Notes: generated from the sequence alone by a model not told the origin. 64,000 nucleotides of DNA from Annona cherimola (GCA_030490835.1 CM059972.1:94101137-94165136), one strand, 5' to 3'; shown: positions 10,101-21,965, counted from the stretch's first letter. Program-made: numbers and translations.

Positions 10101-10490
10101 GATGAATCAAATACAAACTCATATCAAACTTCTTAAAAATCAAATTGCCCAACAAGCTTCAACCTCTTCTCAAAGAAACCAGGGCAAACTCCTTAGTCAA
10201 CATGAAGTTAATTCATGAGAAGAAGTGCATATGATCACTCTTCAAAGTGGTAAGCAGCTCTGGTTAATTCAAGCACTTGAAAAAGAAGTTGACGACAAAA
10301 CCAAGTAAGAGCAAGAGCAAGGCGAGGAGCAAAAGCCCAAACTAGTGGCGGAAAAGTCACGTTCCACCACCACCTTATTACCTTCCTTTGCATTTTCCTC
10401 AGAGGCAGTGACAGATTGCAAAAGCAGTTCAAGAAGTTTATCAGAGTGTTAAAGAACCTATCAATCAATGTTCCCTTCATTACTACCTTA
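7130..10490 (+). mobile_element. Degenerate Ty3/gypsy retrotransposon (LTR, primer-binding site, gag)
   Basis: The 7130-8560 stretch looks like an LTR. It contains CACGGCCTAGGCCGTGTTC, a motif type common in gypsy LTRs, and its 3' end reads 'GTGCACTTGCAAAGAG...'. It is followed at about 8585-8605 by a mutated version of the 'TTTTTGGCGCCGTTGCCGGGGA' primer-binding region known from Athila/Tat elements. Gag-like coding follows: 'MPPNSFTVWDELFTVFLKKYL' at about 9240-9303 matches the retrotransposon gag pattern 'LPP.SI.TWDEL...FL.KYFP', and a 'CKICRVSHCTFEC' knuckle-like cluster lies near 9750-9790. Numerous stops and frameshifts are present. No protease, polymerase or 3' LTR is visible. Confidence 0.55.
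7765..8000 (-). repeat. SINE-like sequence (tRNA-derived), minus strand
   Basis: Read on the minus strand it has a B-box-like motif (GAGTTCAAAACCCC) and ends near 'ATTATAATACATGTAC'. It shares 'GGGAG..AACAAGCTCCC..'-type blocks with the other minus-strand SINE copies at 49430-49655, 52735-53006 and 57040-57250. It is diverged and the ends are approximate. Confidence 0.35.
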
Positions 10491-11095
10491 GATGCCTATA
10501 TACGCTAAATGCTTGAAAGAGATAATACATGTACAATTTTCATTTAATCATATAAAATTAAATAAAATTAACATTTACAATGCATGAAGCACTTTATTTA
10601 TTATATGTAATAAGAAAAATTAAAAAAATTGTTTTTCCTTCTCCGAATATTTTCACAAATGGTCATTGCAAATCAAAAGTTTTATTACATTATCTCTTTT
10701 CAAGCTCCAACGTCGACCGCCACTTGTTTGCTCCACATAAATTGCCACTGTAAAATGTTGTTGGCGGACTTCAAAACGACGTCACGCACTTGATGGGGAT
10801 CGTTGTTTACCATTGAGGCTAGTAAGATCACGTTTCTTTATATTCTATTAACTTTCATCACTGATCTTCTTATCGTGAAGAATAGTATTGATGCAGATCA
10901 GCTACCCCTCCTAAGGCTTGATCTTATGTCACTTAGGCCTAAGGCCTCTAACGGTTCCTGCGTCACCACTGACAACAAGGCCTCGACGCAGGGGATGTAA
11001 ATCATGTAATCCTTAGAGCCAGTTCTCAAGTTGATACATCTCTAACTCCTTGTCTTTCATGTGGCCTTCAAAGCCAATTTAACTAACACTTAGGT
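10491..11095. other. Intergenic, no feature recognised
   Basis: AT-rich to 10680, then more balanced in base composition. A 65-residue open frame at 10803-11000 has no recognisable motif and no codon or context support. It may be a further retrotransposon remnant. Confidence 0.3.
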
Positions 11096-11392
11096 GCCAT
11101 TTAGGAATGCGAATTTTGGGTAGTGACGTTTGGGAATATAAGTTTTGGTGGAATTTTATAATGGCGTAGGAAACGAGAAAGAAAATATTTTGAAAAATAT
11201 GTGATTAATATAAAATGATGGGGTTAAAATTGAAATAAACAGAGTAGTTGTTAAAAAATAATTAGAATATAAAAGTAAAGTTGAAAAAAATGGAATTGTT
11301 GAGTAGTTAAATCATTTATGGAAGAATGCGTAAAGAGAGAAAGAAATCATGAAAAACTATATAGATATTGATTACCAAATATGCTCTTAAAC
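11096..11392. mobile_element. MITE with 'GTGCCATTTAGGAAT'-type inverted termini
   Basis: The left end GGTGCCATTTAGGAAT pairs imperfectly with the right end, which on the minus strand reads AGAGCATATTTGGTAAT. The interior (GAAAATATTTTGAAAAAT.., 'TAAAATTGAAATAAA') resembles the MITE at 50634-50885. A TA-rich 3-bp target site is likely but not clean. No coding capacity. Confidence 0.45.
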
Positions 11393-11403
11393 TACATACC
11401 AAG

Positions 11404-11545
11404 TCGTGTGGTGCTACAGCTGGTTTTCTAGGAAAGCCACCAGTAGTCAGTGCATCCGATCCCTTATAAGATCTCTTCCGCTGTGTACTTGAGGACTTCG
11501 AACCATGTTTATGGATTTGCAATAATTTCAAACTTATGGAAACAA
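11404..11545 (-). pseudogene. Possible orphan exon, unrecognised
   Basis: The minus-strand frame (about 11404-11540) reads a basic Ser/Lys-rich stretch including 'KHGSKSSSTQRKRSYKGSD' and then 'GGFPRKPAVAPHDL'. It is followed directly by GTATGTAG, a good 5' splice site. Composition is unlike the AT-rich surroundings. I see no neighbouring exon and a MITE abuts it. It may be a captured gene piece or chance. I assign no function. Confidence 0.25.
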
Positions 11546-11559
11546 ATGCAGCAAAACCC

Positions 11560-12150
11560 AAGTTACTTCAGACTAATAGAAGCCACCCATTATGTTTAAA
11601 ATAAAAACAGTGTAAAGGGAATTAGCTATGAATTATGCTTATAAAAAAAGGCCAAAAGGGATATGATCGGATATTATTGGAAAAGATATCAAGGGAAGTG
11701 CTCGAATTACTGACAGCAAAGGCATTCATTGCTCATAACTCCAATTTGTTCCCAGCCCAATGAAAAAATCACCAATGATAACTCGTAATACAGCAATCTA
11801 TTTGAGTCTGTGGTTCAACCAAACTGACAGTTATATGCATTTTCCCTAAATAATTTTAGTAGTAACACACATGAATTTGAAAGTTTGAACACTGTATTTT
11901 TACTTCAACAAACACATCTCCCGCTAATAAATTTTATAATGTTAATATATGCTTTGATTTGATTGATATTATTAAAATATAAAAGTTATTGAACTAGATT
12001 AAACCCCCAGTAGAACAGACTAGTCGGTTGACCCGTTCCAAGCTGGACCAGTTTTCACAAAGGCCATAATGCAGCTTTAAAAATGAAAAATGAAATAGCA
12101 TCTGACATAATAGTAGCTAGTCAGCCTAGTCTTCTAAGGATCGTTTTAGA
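11560..12150. other. Intergenic, no feature recognised
   Basis: Mixed-composition non-coding DNA downstream of CAT-A, with no ORF, tRNA or clear repeat ends. Confidence 0.3.
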
Positions 12151-12790
12151 TTTTTTTTTTTTAAAAAAAAGGTTTATTAGAATTTATACCAATTCAAAAA
12201 TAAAATATTTGCATACGCGAATTGATTATTTTTATTTTTGCATTTATGCCAACTATTTTTTCAATGTTTTGCATCTACGCGTCCATACCAACTTTGTGAA
12301 GTTCCACCAAATGGTTGTTAAATACCTCATTTTAGTAGTCGACGGCTACAAATTAAAACAGCGCACGCACCATTCTCGTGCAACAGTAGTGTTTGTTGAG
12401 TAACAAGCTACAATCCCGACATGCAAAAGAAGTATCATTTAGCATGCTGATTAATATAGTCTACTACTCAATACTTCATATTATCGGCTTATCGCACGAA
12501 TAGTGTATACACTGTTCTAATAGTATATACACTGCTCTAATACGTGTCCGTAGTTCACTCGAGTGTAAAGTCGACCACCCACCCCTCCTTCAGCAGTCGA
12601 TTCGGTTACAGACGTCACTGCCCACGGGAGGTATTTAACAACCATTATGTTCGACCTAATACTAGCGTTGATATAGATACAAAACATATAAAAAATCCGT
12701 TGACATAAATACAAAAATAAAAAACTGCTCGACAAAAATACAAATATTTTATTTTCGGATTGGCTTGAATGCAAATAACCTAAAAAATTT
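12150..12790. repeat. Long-TIR foldback element
   Basis: Arms of roughly 150-180 bp face each other. Left-arm blocks 'AAAAATAAAATATTTGCAT', 'TTTTTATTTTTGCATTTATG', 'GTTTTGCATCTA' and 'TGGTTGTTAAATACCTC' recur inverted in the right arm, whose plus-strand sequence includes 'GAGGTATTTAACAACCA' (12630-12646). The 250-bp centre has no ORF of note. Long arms and absence of coding suggest a non-autonomous Mutator-like or foldback transposon. Target duplication not resolved. Confidence 0.6.
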
Positions 12791-13030
12791 TAATCATATA
12801 ATTGATGATCAGAAAAATTATGCAACTAACACAAAAAAATCAAAGAAAGCATCCCATTATCATAACCTATAAACATAAATCCGAAATTAATTTATATAAA
12901 CAACAGAGGTTAACTTATGCAGCAATGCATGTGACTGGGGTTTATAAATGATATGACAATTAAAAGCAGGTAGGAAAGGCCTCAAAAATCAAAGACATAC
13001 TTTTCCAGCTGCAAAGGGAGGAAACTGTTG

Positions 13031-13036
13031 TTTATT
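13031..13036 (-). terminator. CAT-A polyadenylation signal AATAAA
   Basis: On the minus strand AATAAA lies about 120 nt after the CAT-A stop codon (13156), a typical plant 3' UTR distance. It is the first canonical hexamer downstream. Confidence 0.55.
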
Positions 13037-13155
13037 ACAATATGTAATCCAACAGGACTTTGATGTTCTCTCACTACAACAAGAACACGATATCCATCTC
13101 AATCCTTCTCTGTATAGTTATCTGATTGTGAAGGGCTGCTCCCACTAAACGTAGC

Positions 13156-16100
13156 TCACATGCTGGGCTTGACGTTGAGGCGTGTTGCTATCTTCTGTCC
13201 CAGAGACTTGCAAGCCTGCATATCGCCAGAAGATTATTATCACACCACACATTCACAAGACTGATGCAATTACCAGTCTGCCAATGCAGAAAAGTTGAGC
13301 AGACATGCTTTGCTCATGTTCTACTTTGTTGCATTAGTTAGGATTTAAACTCTTAAAAGACAGTTCGCTTCAAATGCGAATAGCACAAGAGACCAATTGG
13401 GAAATACAAATACAGCCGCACCTAAATGATGACACATTGTTGACTAAAACATGCATAAAAATTGCATGCATGATGAAAAATAGGCCAAATCAACCATCCA
13501 AGATGCTGCATAATAACCGCAAGTTTGCACTCGCTTGTCTATGGCATTGTAGGACAACTATCTTTCAGTGGTTAACAACAGACACCTTGCTGAAACAATA
13601 TGCTCATTTGACCAAAATCAGATCCCAATGCTGACTCACAAAAGTGGTTTCCACATGCATCATCAAGCCTTCCAGATATCACTTTATTATCAACACATTA
13701 TTACCTGAGACCAGTAGCTGATCCAGATACTGCGGATTTCATGTGTAACCCTAGGGTCAGAAAGTGCCCCAACCCATCGCCGGATGAAGCGGTCTTGTCT
13801 GCAAACAAGATATGAGAGAAAGCACATTAGAATCTAATTACTCCATATCCCTCATCATAAGGAAATAACAAAATGTAAATGCAGCCACCTGTCTGGTGCC
13901 CAAGATCTGTATCTCTCTCCAGGCTGCTTGAAATTGTTCTCCTTCTCGATCACACACTAGAACCACAGAAGGCACTGTTAGGTTAGTCACCTGGATGGAT
14001 TGCAAAGCTCACAATTCTACGTAACTGCAGGGGAAAATGGGGGTAGCAACAGGGACTTACTTTCTCCCGTTTCCCGGTACAGATGCTAGATGGGATGGGG
14101 TACCTTTCTGCATGACGAACAGGGTCATACCTCGAGGGGAAGTAATCCACCTGTAAATAAATCCATCAGCATAATCCAACTCTGCAGTACCATTGCTAAG
14201 TAAATAAACGAGAAAATAGAATTATTAAGAATGCCAAGTCCTCAAGTTGTTTGACCATCATAGTATGCATGATCACAACATCCTAGCATCCCCCCTATCA
14301 AATTAGCATGCATCTGAAGGGAACATTCCTCCAATAACATAAGCACACAAACTTCAAAGGCACTAAAGAGTAAAGAGGGCATGCCTAATGCATGCAGGTC
14401 CCTCTCCCTTTACACTAATGTAGGATCTAGGGAGGAACAACCGAATAAGCATTCAAACTTGAAAAATGACTAATTATCTGAACCATCATTACCAATAACA
14501 TTGACAGCCACCCTAACTCCCAAAGTGTCATCCCAGAAACACCCTCAACAGAAGGCAGAGAAAAATGGGTAGGTTGAATCCTATGATTTAATTATCCAGC
14601 CAAATGAAGACCTTCTGAATCAGCAAAATATGGATTCAATATGCATGGTCAAGTAATTAGAAACGTGACCAAGAAATACTAGATCATCAATTGCTTCATA
14701 ATGATTTTGGAATAAGAATTAACATGAAATTTATATAGTACCTCCTCATCCCTGTGCATGAAATTCATAAAGCCATCATGATGGTTGTTGTGATAAGTAC
14801 ATTTGGGCGCATTTGCAGGAAGCAACAAATAATTTGGACCAAGACGATGCCTCTGAGTATCAGAATAAGAGAAAATCCTAGTCTGCAGCAACTTGTCATC
14901 TGAATAGTAAACTCCTGGTACTATGATCCCTGGGCAAAAAGCAAGCTGCTCATTTTCAGCGAAGAAATTATCAATATTCCTATTCAGGACAAGGCGTCCA
15001 ACTGGCATAAGAGGGAAGATGTCCTCAGGCCATGTCTTTGTGACATCCAGAGGGTCAAAGTCAAACTTATCCTCATCAGCAGGATCAATGATCTGGATAA
15101 AAAGCTTCCACTCTGGGTAATTTCCAGCAGCAATGGAATCATACAGATCCTGAGTAGCATGACTGTGATTGCTCCCTCCAACTCTCACACAGTCCTCCTC
15201 CAATAAGCATTTCACCCCACAAGTGGGCCTCCAATGGAACTTCACATAATGGGCTTTTCCATCCCTGTTAATAAGAGTGTAAGTATTAACACCGGAACCA
15301 TCCATGTGCCTGTAGTCCTGAGGAACACCGACATCATCAAAGAGGAAGGTAAACATATGCAAGCTCTCAGGATGGTGAGAAAAGAAATCAAGTATCCTCC
15401 AGTTCTCTTGGATGTGGGACTTGGGGTTGGGCTTCAGGGAATGGACCATGTCAGGGAACTTCATGCCATCACGAATGAAGAAGACTGGGAAGTTATTTCC
15501 AACAAGATCAAAATTTCCCTGAAAGCCAAAACAAGTGATAATTCAGTTACATGTGACCAGTTAAGGAAAAAGGAAACAATGTGATGGATCTCCTTCTGGC
15601 TAACAACCCCCCAGTAACATGTGGTCCCTAAATTGAACATCTTAATATAAAAGCATACATCTTCCAATGTCTGAAAATTTAATGACCTATATTTGACTTC
15701 TGGGAAAAAGAGAAGCCTCATTACCTCTCTGGTGTAGAATTTGACAGCGAAACCACGGGGGTCTCTCAGGGTCTCAGGGCTACCGCGTTCATGGATGACG
15801 GTTGAAAATCGAACAATAACAGGGGTCTGGACTCCAGGAGCCCGAAGGAAGTCAGCGCAGGAGAGGTGAGAAATATCATGAGTAACTTCAAAGAAACCCT
15901 TTGCACTAGCTCCCCTGGCATGAACAACACGTTCAGGGATACGCTCCCTGTCAAACTGGGCAAGTTTCTCAACAACATGATAATCCTCCAGTAAAATTGG
16001 CCCTGTTTGAAGAAGGAAATAATTACCAGATTTAAATCAATGAATGGTAGGATTAAAAATCTTAAACAAAAGAAATAAAATGCTCCTATGTCCTATATCA

Positions 16101-17773
16101 ACAACAGAATCAATATTAGAACCTTTTTCTCGGAAATCAGTGATTGAGTAAATACCCACTTTGCATAGCATGAAAATCTCAATTGCAAATGAAGAAACAG
16201 TGACAAGACTTCTAGGATAAATCATCTCCATTGGTTCATATCAATTAATATATTAAAGGAAAATAACATCAAACATATGTAACAATAACTTGAAATGACC
16301 AATTAAAGTAAGAGTTCCATGCAGAAGAAAAATTTTGACACTGTAAAAATTCTCTAATGAAGTATGAAGTAACAGTTCACAGAAATCAACCATTTTTAGT
16401 GGTGATTCCAAAGGAAATGTGTAAGCAATTATAATGAAACAATTCCCACAAACACAAGTTAAGCCTTTTGCAATTGGGTGTATGGCAAACGTCAGATGCA
16501 GGCTTGAAGAAGGAGACAAAGAAACTACAAGCTCTGCATAGACAAAAAATAATTTGGACCACACTCAGCCACAAGAAAAACATTAAAAGAAAGATTTGTA
16601 ATCTAGGGGTGTGTTTGGTTAGGAGTAAAACTTTTGATGAAAAATTTTTGAAGTAGAAGTTGTCAAATTGATAGAAAATGATGTGATATAATAGGAGTAA
16701 TGATGAGGAGTAAAGAGAATAAAGTTAAAATAGATAAGTTAGTTGTATGGGTAGTTGTGTAGAAATGATTGAAAAGTAGGGTAGTTTGTATAGGAAAATG
16801 TGAAAAAATAATTTAAAAATAGAATAGTTATGGAGAGTGAAAAGTTTTAGATTGAAAAGTTTTGTTTGACATTTTTTTGTGCCAAACAAACGCACCCTAG
16901 AATTGGAAAAGACCCAAAACGGCCTTCCTAGCCCTTGAATTTGAAGTGGTTCTGCACTGGATATCTCCTCAAAAAGCCAAACAAAACAGTGGTTAGAAAT
17001 AACATTTTTGAATTTTTGCATCGTTAGGATCCTTTCCGACGAGGGACAACGAGCCACTGAATAACAACATACGACTTATGATGCCAAAACTAATAACTGA
17101 TATCACCACAACCAGAAGGCAAAAACAATTATAGTTCGTCTGTTATGGAAGCCAGTATCGGCAACTAGAATTGAAGTTCTCCCTGCGTGCCAACTAGACA
17201 AACAGCAATAATAAATACCTCGTGGTCCGACTGTCAGCGATGAATTGTTGTTCCAAACTGGCGCACCAGAGTTTGTAGAAAAGAAAGCGGAGTTGAAAGA
17301 GCTTGAGGGCCGGAACTGCGCCACCACATATTCAAATTTTAGTCAATTTCAATAAACCAAGCATTAGAATGAAAGAACTAACATAATTCATCGAGGAGAA
17401 ATGAAACGACCCGAAGAGGCAAAGATTAAAGAATACAAAATCCAAACAAAGAATTCATGAGAGAGCTGTGGAATCGAGCATGAGAAGTCAAAAACAACAA
17501 CGCAAATCTAATCTTCCAAGAACAAGCAATCCCAACAAAAAGAAACCCATCAACAAAACCCTGTACGAAAAGAACCCGAAATGGCAAATCCTGCAAAATA
17601 ATGCATTTGTGGAGGGAAATCCCATGAATACAATCCGAGTAAGGAGATGATTAATCAATTCCAAGATCCAAACTTTCTATGAAAAATCATACCAAAGAAG
17701 ACAACCCAACTCAGGCAATCCAAAAGAGGAAGAGCAATCAACATGGCAAGAATCTAACCTTGTAGGGATCCAT
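13156..17773 (-). CDS. CAT: Catalase (CAT-A), 8 exons, 492 residues
   Basis: Heme catalase that dismutates hydrogen peroxide in peroxisomes. Exons on the minus strand: 17759-17773, 17219-17315, 15725-16002, 14742-15518, 14061-14150, 13889-13956, 13705-13798 and 13156-13215. All introns are GT/AG and the sum is 1479 nt, i.e. 492 residues plus TGA, the normal plant length. Exon 1 encodes only MDPYK. Catalytic residues are in place: His65 in '[15 protein letters not shown]', Asn138 in 'LVGNN', and heme-ligand Tyr348 with Arg344 in 'RIFSYSDTQ'. The C-terminus ends [19 protein letters not shown] at positions -13 to -11 sits where plant catalases carry an internal peroxisomal signal (usually QKL). 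A 291-bp MITE lies in intron 2 (16003-17218). The features look intact. Residues in exon 4 ('[14 protein letters not shown]', '[15 protein letters not shown]') place it in the common CAT1/CAT2-like group of dicot catalases. The exact orthology is inference. Confidence 0.97.
16607..16897. mobile_element. Tourist-type MITE in CAT-A intron 2 (291 bp)
   Basis: Ends GGGTGTGTTTGG and, inverted, CAAACGCACCC, flanked by 3-bp duplications TAG (16604-16606 and 16898-16900). The GGGTGTGTTTGG terminus and 3-bp target site are typical of PIF/Harbinger (Tourist) MITEs. It is nearly identical to and the same length as the copy at 47624-47914. No coding. Confidence 0.8.
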
Positions 17774-17990
17774 GGCTGTGAATTGATAAGCACGAGAAGC
17801 AGCAACCCGTCTCCTCAGTGTTATCTGCGGTGGTTGCTTGCTCCAGATTTATAAATACTCGGACTTCGAAGAAACATCCAATTCGATTTTGAAACCCGTC
17901 TCAATCTCTCGAATGACATTAGCCTTTTCTCGCCCAGCAGGTATCCGTTTTTCAAGCGTCTCCTGGTTGTGTTAATCTCGTTTTAAGGGT
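17774..17990 (-). promoter_or_regulatory. CAT-A core promoter and 5' UTR
   Basis: On the minus strand a TATTTATAAAT box lies at 17848-17858, about 75 bp before the ATG at 17773. Transcription should start near 17820 and give a 5' UTR of roughly 45 nt. The MITE at 17987-18255 begins only ~130 bp upstream of the TATA box, so the native proximal promoter is short or is partly supplied by the MITE. Confidence 0.6.
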
Positions 17991-18255
17991 GTGTTTAGCC
18001 ATGCATCGTAAAATGTCAAAGTTAAGATTTTTCAAACTAAAACTTTTCCTCTCTTCAGTTATTATATTTTTTAATTATTTTTTCATATTTTCATATACAA
18101 CTACCCCACTTTTCGATTATTTCTACACAACCACCCACACGACTAACCTATCTATTTTAACTTTATCTTCTTTAATCCTCATCATTATTCATACCATACC
18201 ATATCATTTGATAACTTTTACCCTCCAGAACCATAAATCATTCCGAAACACACCC
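17987..18255. mobile_element. Tourist-type MITE just upstream of CAT-A
   Basis: Termini GGGTGTGTTTAG and CGAAACACACCC with 3-bp duplication TAA (17984-17986 and 18256-18258). The interior matches the family in reverse orientation ('TATTTTAACTTTATCTTCTTTAATCC', 'TTTTCGATTATTTCTACACAA'). Confidence 0.75.
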
Positions 18256-19250
18256 TAAACCTAAACCCAATCCTAACCTTAATCTCATTTTGAAAATCTT
18301 AACCCAACGGTAGATCAATTCAAAAAATAAGCTACTTCGAATGGGGCTGATTGGTGGGATTGAAAACTTGATTCGCATTTGAAATTTTGTTAATTTTAAA
18401 AAAAATTATTTGCATAAATATTTTATTGATTATTAATAAAATTAACAATTTGTGAAATTGTTTAAAACAAAGAAAAGATAAAATGGGGTAAATGATGGGC
18501 TAATTAAAATTATTTATTTATTTGTGCATTAAATCTTATTTTAGAAATCTAATCAAAATTGACTTCCAATTTTATTATATTTATGCATCATAATAACTAA
18601 TATTAAAACTATACACACCTCCACACTAGAGGGAATTCGTAAAATACTTTCACTAAGAGTAATCTATGAAAATACCTTACACAAGGGAAATGTAAACACC
18701 TGATCAGTGGCATTCGTGTCACTAGCTGTTATTATCAAGGCAGCTCTCTTGTTGGCCTGATTTTTATACCTAAATTATTATTTTTTTCTTGGTTTCAAAG
18801 CATGATAAATTAACCTATATGAGACTGAAAGTATTTATTTTGTTTTAAAATGTATATTTAGTTAAGAATGTAGTTATAACATTGATAAAAGTTTAGGTGA
18901 GCCACATGATAAATTGGCATTATTAAACCTAAACCATTATCTTTTTCTTGGTTTCACGGCATAATGGAATGATTTAAATGATTTATTATATTTCAAAATG
19001 TATATATTAGCTAAGAATGTAGTTACAACATTGACGAAAGTTTAGGTAGCTCACATAATAAATAGAAAAATATTTTAAAGGTTTATATTAGGATGATATG
19101 ATTTCATAGATCACCAAAATTTTTTACTCATGTGAAAACCAGATTCTTAGCTAAGCATATGGTTTTTAAAATGTAATTAACGGTTTGGATCTAATAAATT
19201 GATTCATTATACCATTCTACCAATAGATTAACTTGGAAGGAACCACTTGT
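18256..19250. other. Intergenic with imperfect ~163-bp tandem duplication
   Basis: From about 18765 to 19075 a unit is repeated twice. Each copy carries 'TTTTTCTTGGTTTCA', 'AATGTAGTTA.AACATTGA' and 'AAAGTTTAGGT..'. The rest is AT-rich non-coding. Confidence 0.55.
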
Positions 19251-20370
19251 AGAAGTTGCTCCCAATACACCAAAGGAGGACCGACGATGGTTGTGGATGG
19301 ATGTTGGTGTGGGCCTAAGGTAAGTTTCTTGGTTCAGATGGGCCAGGCCCAATAAGATCCAGTAATGCATAATAAGAGTCGCACCCTGCAGATAATAGTA
19401 AGATTAACACATCCACTTTAAAGATAACCAAGGGTCTTCTGATTGAAATGAGTTTTCTATTCCAATTTCAAACATATTCAACTAGTTGTTGGCTCGAGTA
19501 TGATGGGAAGTGGTGGATCAGAGTAGCTGGGTTTTACGAACACATGGTGGGCTCGGTCCAGATAACATATCAATTTATCGCGGTAATTTGGGGATAAATC
19601 GGGATGCGGCCGCGGATATTGGTTTCAACGTCCAGGAATCCCGCCAGGGGAGCCGCGCGTGTTGAGGAAATCAATCCACTCATTACTCAGGACGCCATAT
19701 TAAACGAAACAAAAAAATCTGTACCGTTAATTAAACTTTAAAAATTAAATTAAATTCAATTTAAATTAAATAATCAAAATATTATGATGAAATGAACTGT
19801 TCGAAATGAGGAATTGTAGATAGACCTTTAATATAATAGGGAAAAACGAAAGCTCAAAAAAAAATCTGATTGGTGATTGGCTATGGTTGAAGAGATGACG
19901 TGTAAAGCGTATGGTGCATAGAAAAAAGAGAAATCTGGTTTTAGTATTTATAAGGCAGAGAAAAACGAGAGAAGGCCGGTGAGAGAGCGATCCTTATCTG
20001 GTTTTGTGTTTTTATATGACTTGGTGACGTGGCGTGGGCGGATAGCCTGCCACGTCTTAGAAGGATGTCCATGGGAGTGTGGTAGTTTTTGTTGGTTTGC
20101 GAGAGAGGAGTGTGGCCATTGTGTGATGTAAGAAGATAGGTGGGCCCCAAGGCTTCGCAAGCCTCTCACCCGACGTGGGCCCTTCGTAAGTCACGCCCAA
20201 GAAAAATCAAATAAAATAACTTCCGTTTCTATTTTTGGGCTGGGGGGGTCGTCATTATCTACGACCGTTTGTATGGTAACTTGGCATGCAGACCAAATCC
20301 CATCCTTCAATCCATGAATGATGGCAGATGGCCCGGCCCACTCACGGTAAGTTAGAAATTAGAATGCAGA
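19251..20370. other. Intergenic, partly GC-richer; no gene recognised
   Basis: The 19250-19690 and 19960-20300 stretches have higher GC and promoter-like plant motifs (GTGGGCCC, CCACGTC, GACGTGGC), but no credible coding sequence. Overlapping short ORFs on the minus strand near 19941-20169 show no motif. Confidence 0.3.
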
Positions 20371-20373
20371 GGT

Positions 20374-20390
20374 TCTATAAATAGCTAAAG
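20374..20390 (+). promoter_or_regulatory. Possible orphan TATA promoter
   Basis: TTCTATAAATAGC is an almost ideal plant TATA box, preceded by a GC-richer block with GTGGGCCC- and CACGT-type motifs (20020-20345). Downstream (20400-21700) I see no coding region, so it may drive a non-coding RNA or be a relic. Confidence 0.3.
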
Positions 20391-20399
20391 GATACGTAG

Positions 20400-21750
20400 A
20401 AAAGTGGGAACTATTTCAAGCATCGACAAAAAGAGAAATAGCAAGCTAAATTGTTTATTGTTTTGTATTCTAACATATCCAATCAAAATCCAATTGTATT
20501 TCATTCTTCATTACTTTTTTAAAAATTACGATACAAAAATCATTTTAGTATCTGTTTTTGCATGTTCTATTTTTAATATATATAAATTCATTTGTAAATA
20601 TAAAAATTACATTCTCAACATTAGAAAATTATGATAATTTACAAAATTATTCATTAGTATGGTGTGAACATTATAGGAGGTACAGATGTTCATTTACAAG
20701 CTTCGGAATTAATATAACAAAATAATTTTAATATGTCTATATTGAAATGAAAATGATAGAACCTATATAAACACTATATATATGTGTGTGTAATTTGGCT
20801 GTTAACTAAATCAATCACTCTAAGTGGGTACCACCAAGAGGTTCCACACGACCAATTTGATGGAATAGGTTCCCAGTAGATTAGCTCCTTTGGCTTTTTA
20901 TGTACTTAGCGGTGTTAATTTGGAAAAGTATAAGATGGATAAGCGCATGCAATAAATTTCAGTGGGTCAACCTAAGTTCTATTGGTTTTCCCTTGGTAAC
21001 TCAAGTTGCATTAAAAACTTTAGGGGTTTTTCCATCCACAAATCAAAATTGTAAGCATATTAAGACTTTTTTATAATTTAAATTCATAGTTACGAGGTTT
21101 ACCTGAAATTACAAGAGTATCTACAAACCCTAGACCCTTTTTGAAGAAATAAAGAAAATACTCATGTAAACAATAAAATGAAATATACAACTAAGTGCTT
21201 TTAAAATATCAAAATATTTTATTATTTACAAAAATTCAATCTACCAATTAGAGTTAAGGTCTTTATAATCATAAACATCATGCAATCCATTTTAATTAAT
21301 GTCACTGGTTGGTTACATGGAATTTTTTTATATATATAACCTCATCTATTTAGCCAACCATGATGATGATATGATATCTACCCTCAAAGATGTGTACAGG
21401 CCTTCTATGAAAATTTTATAAAATAAATATACTGAAAATTTTAGGTGATGGTCGCCCATACACGTATGGCCAAAATTAATTACTTTTTTTTTTCTTATTT
21501 TTTATTGTTGAGAGAAAAAAAGAAAAACTCTGGTGAAGGATTAAAGCCATTCAAATTTCAAGATGTACTATTTAAAAAAACGATGAAAGGGAAGATAAAA
21601 ACGGAAAAAAAAGAGTGTCCATGAGGGGCTTAGAGTTGTAGCTAATACGGGCCACACACTTGTTCAAAACACACCACAACAAACTCATCAATCAGCAATT
21701 CAACGTGGAGGGTTCACCATCACAATGAATGAGTGGAATGCATATGACAA
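20400..21750. other. Intergenic, AT-rich, nothing recognised
   Basis: There are no exon-like segments, no tRNA and no clear repeat ends. A 76-residue open frame at 20404-20634 is AT-rich and hydrophobic, with no motif and no support. Confidence 0.3.
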
Positions 21751-21766
21751 AACTACAGGGCAATTG

Positions 21767-21965
21767 CCAACCAGGGTTATCCCCGTTCCCACGGCGCCGC
21801 CTTGAGGCTGGTCGTCAGTTCGACTCCTTCCAATATCAAAGGTTGGGAGTTCAGTCTCTCCCGGAAATAAGGTCTCTTGTGTAGATAAGGTGAGGGCTTG
21901 TTATCACTGTAAAGATAGATAGCTTATTGTCTCCATTATGAATGGTGACAACATGTTAAAAAAAG
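21767..21965 (+). mobile_element. SINE with 15-bp target duplication
   Basis: A ~199-bp tRNA-derived element. The body begins CCAACCAGGGTTATCCCC, has a B-box-like CAGTTCGACTCC and ends in an A-rich tail. It is flanked by ACTACAGGGCAATTG (21752-21766) and ACTACAAGGCAATTG (21966-21980), one mismatch in 15. This is the structure of a non-autonomous retroposon moved by LINE machinery. Confidence 0.75.

Noticed and set aside
14923..15584. Plus-strand ORFs inside CAT-A exon 4
   Set aside because: They are antisense shadows of the catalase coding strand; no independent motif or splice context.
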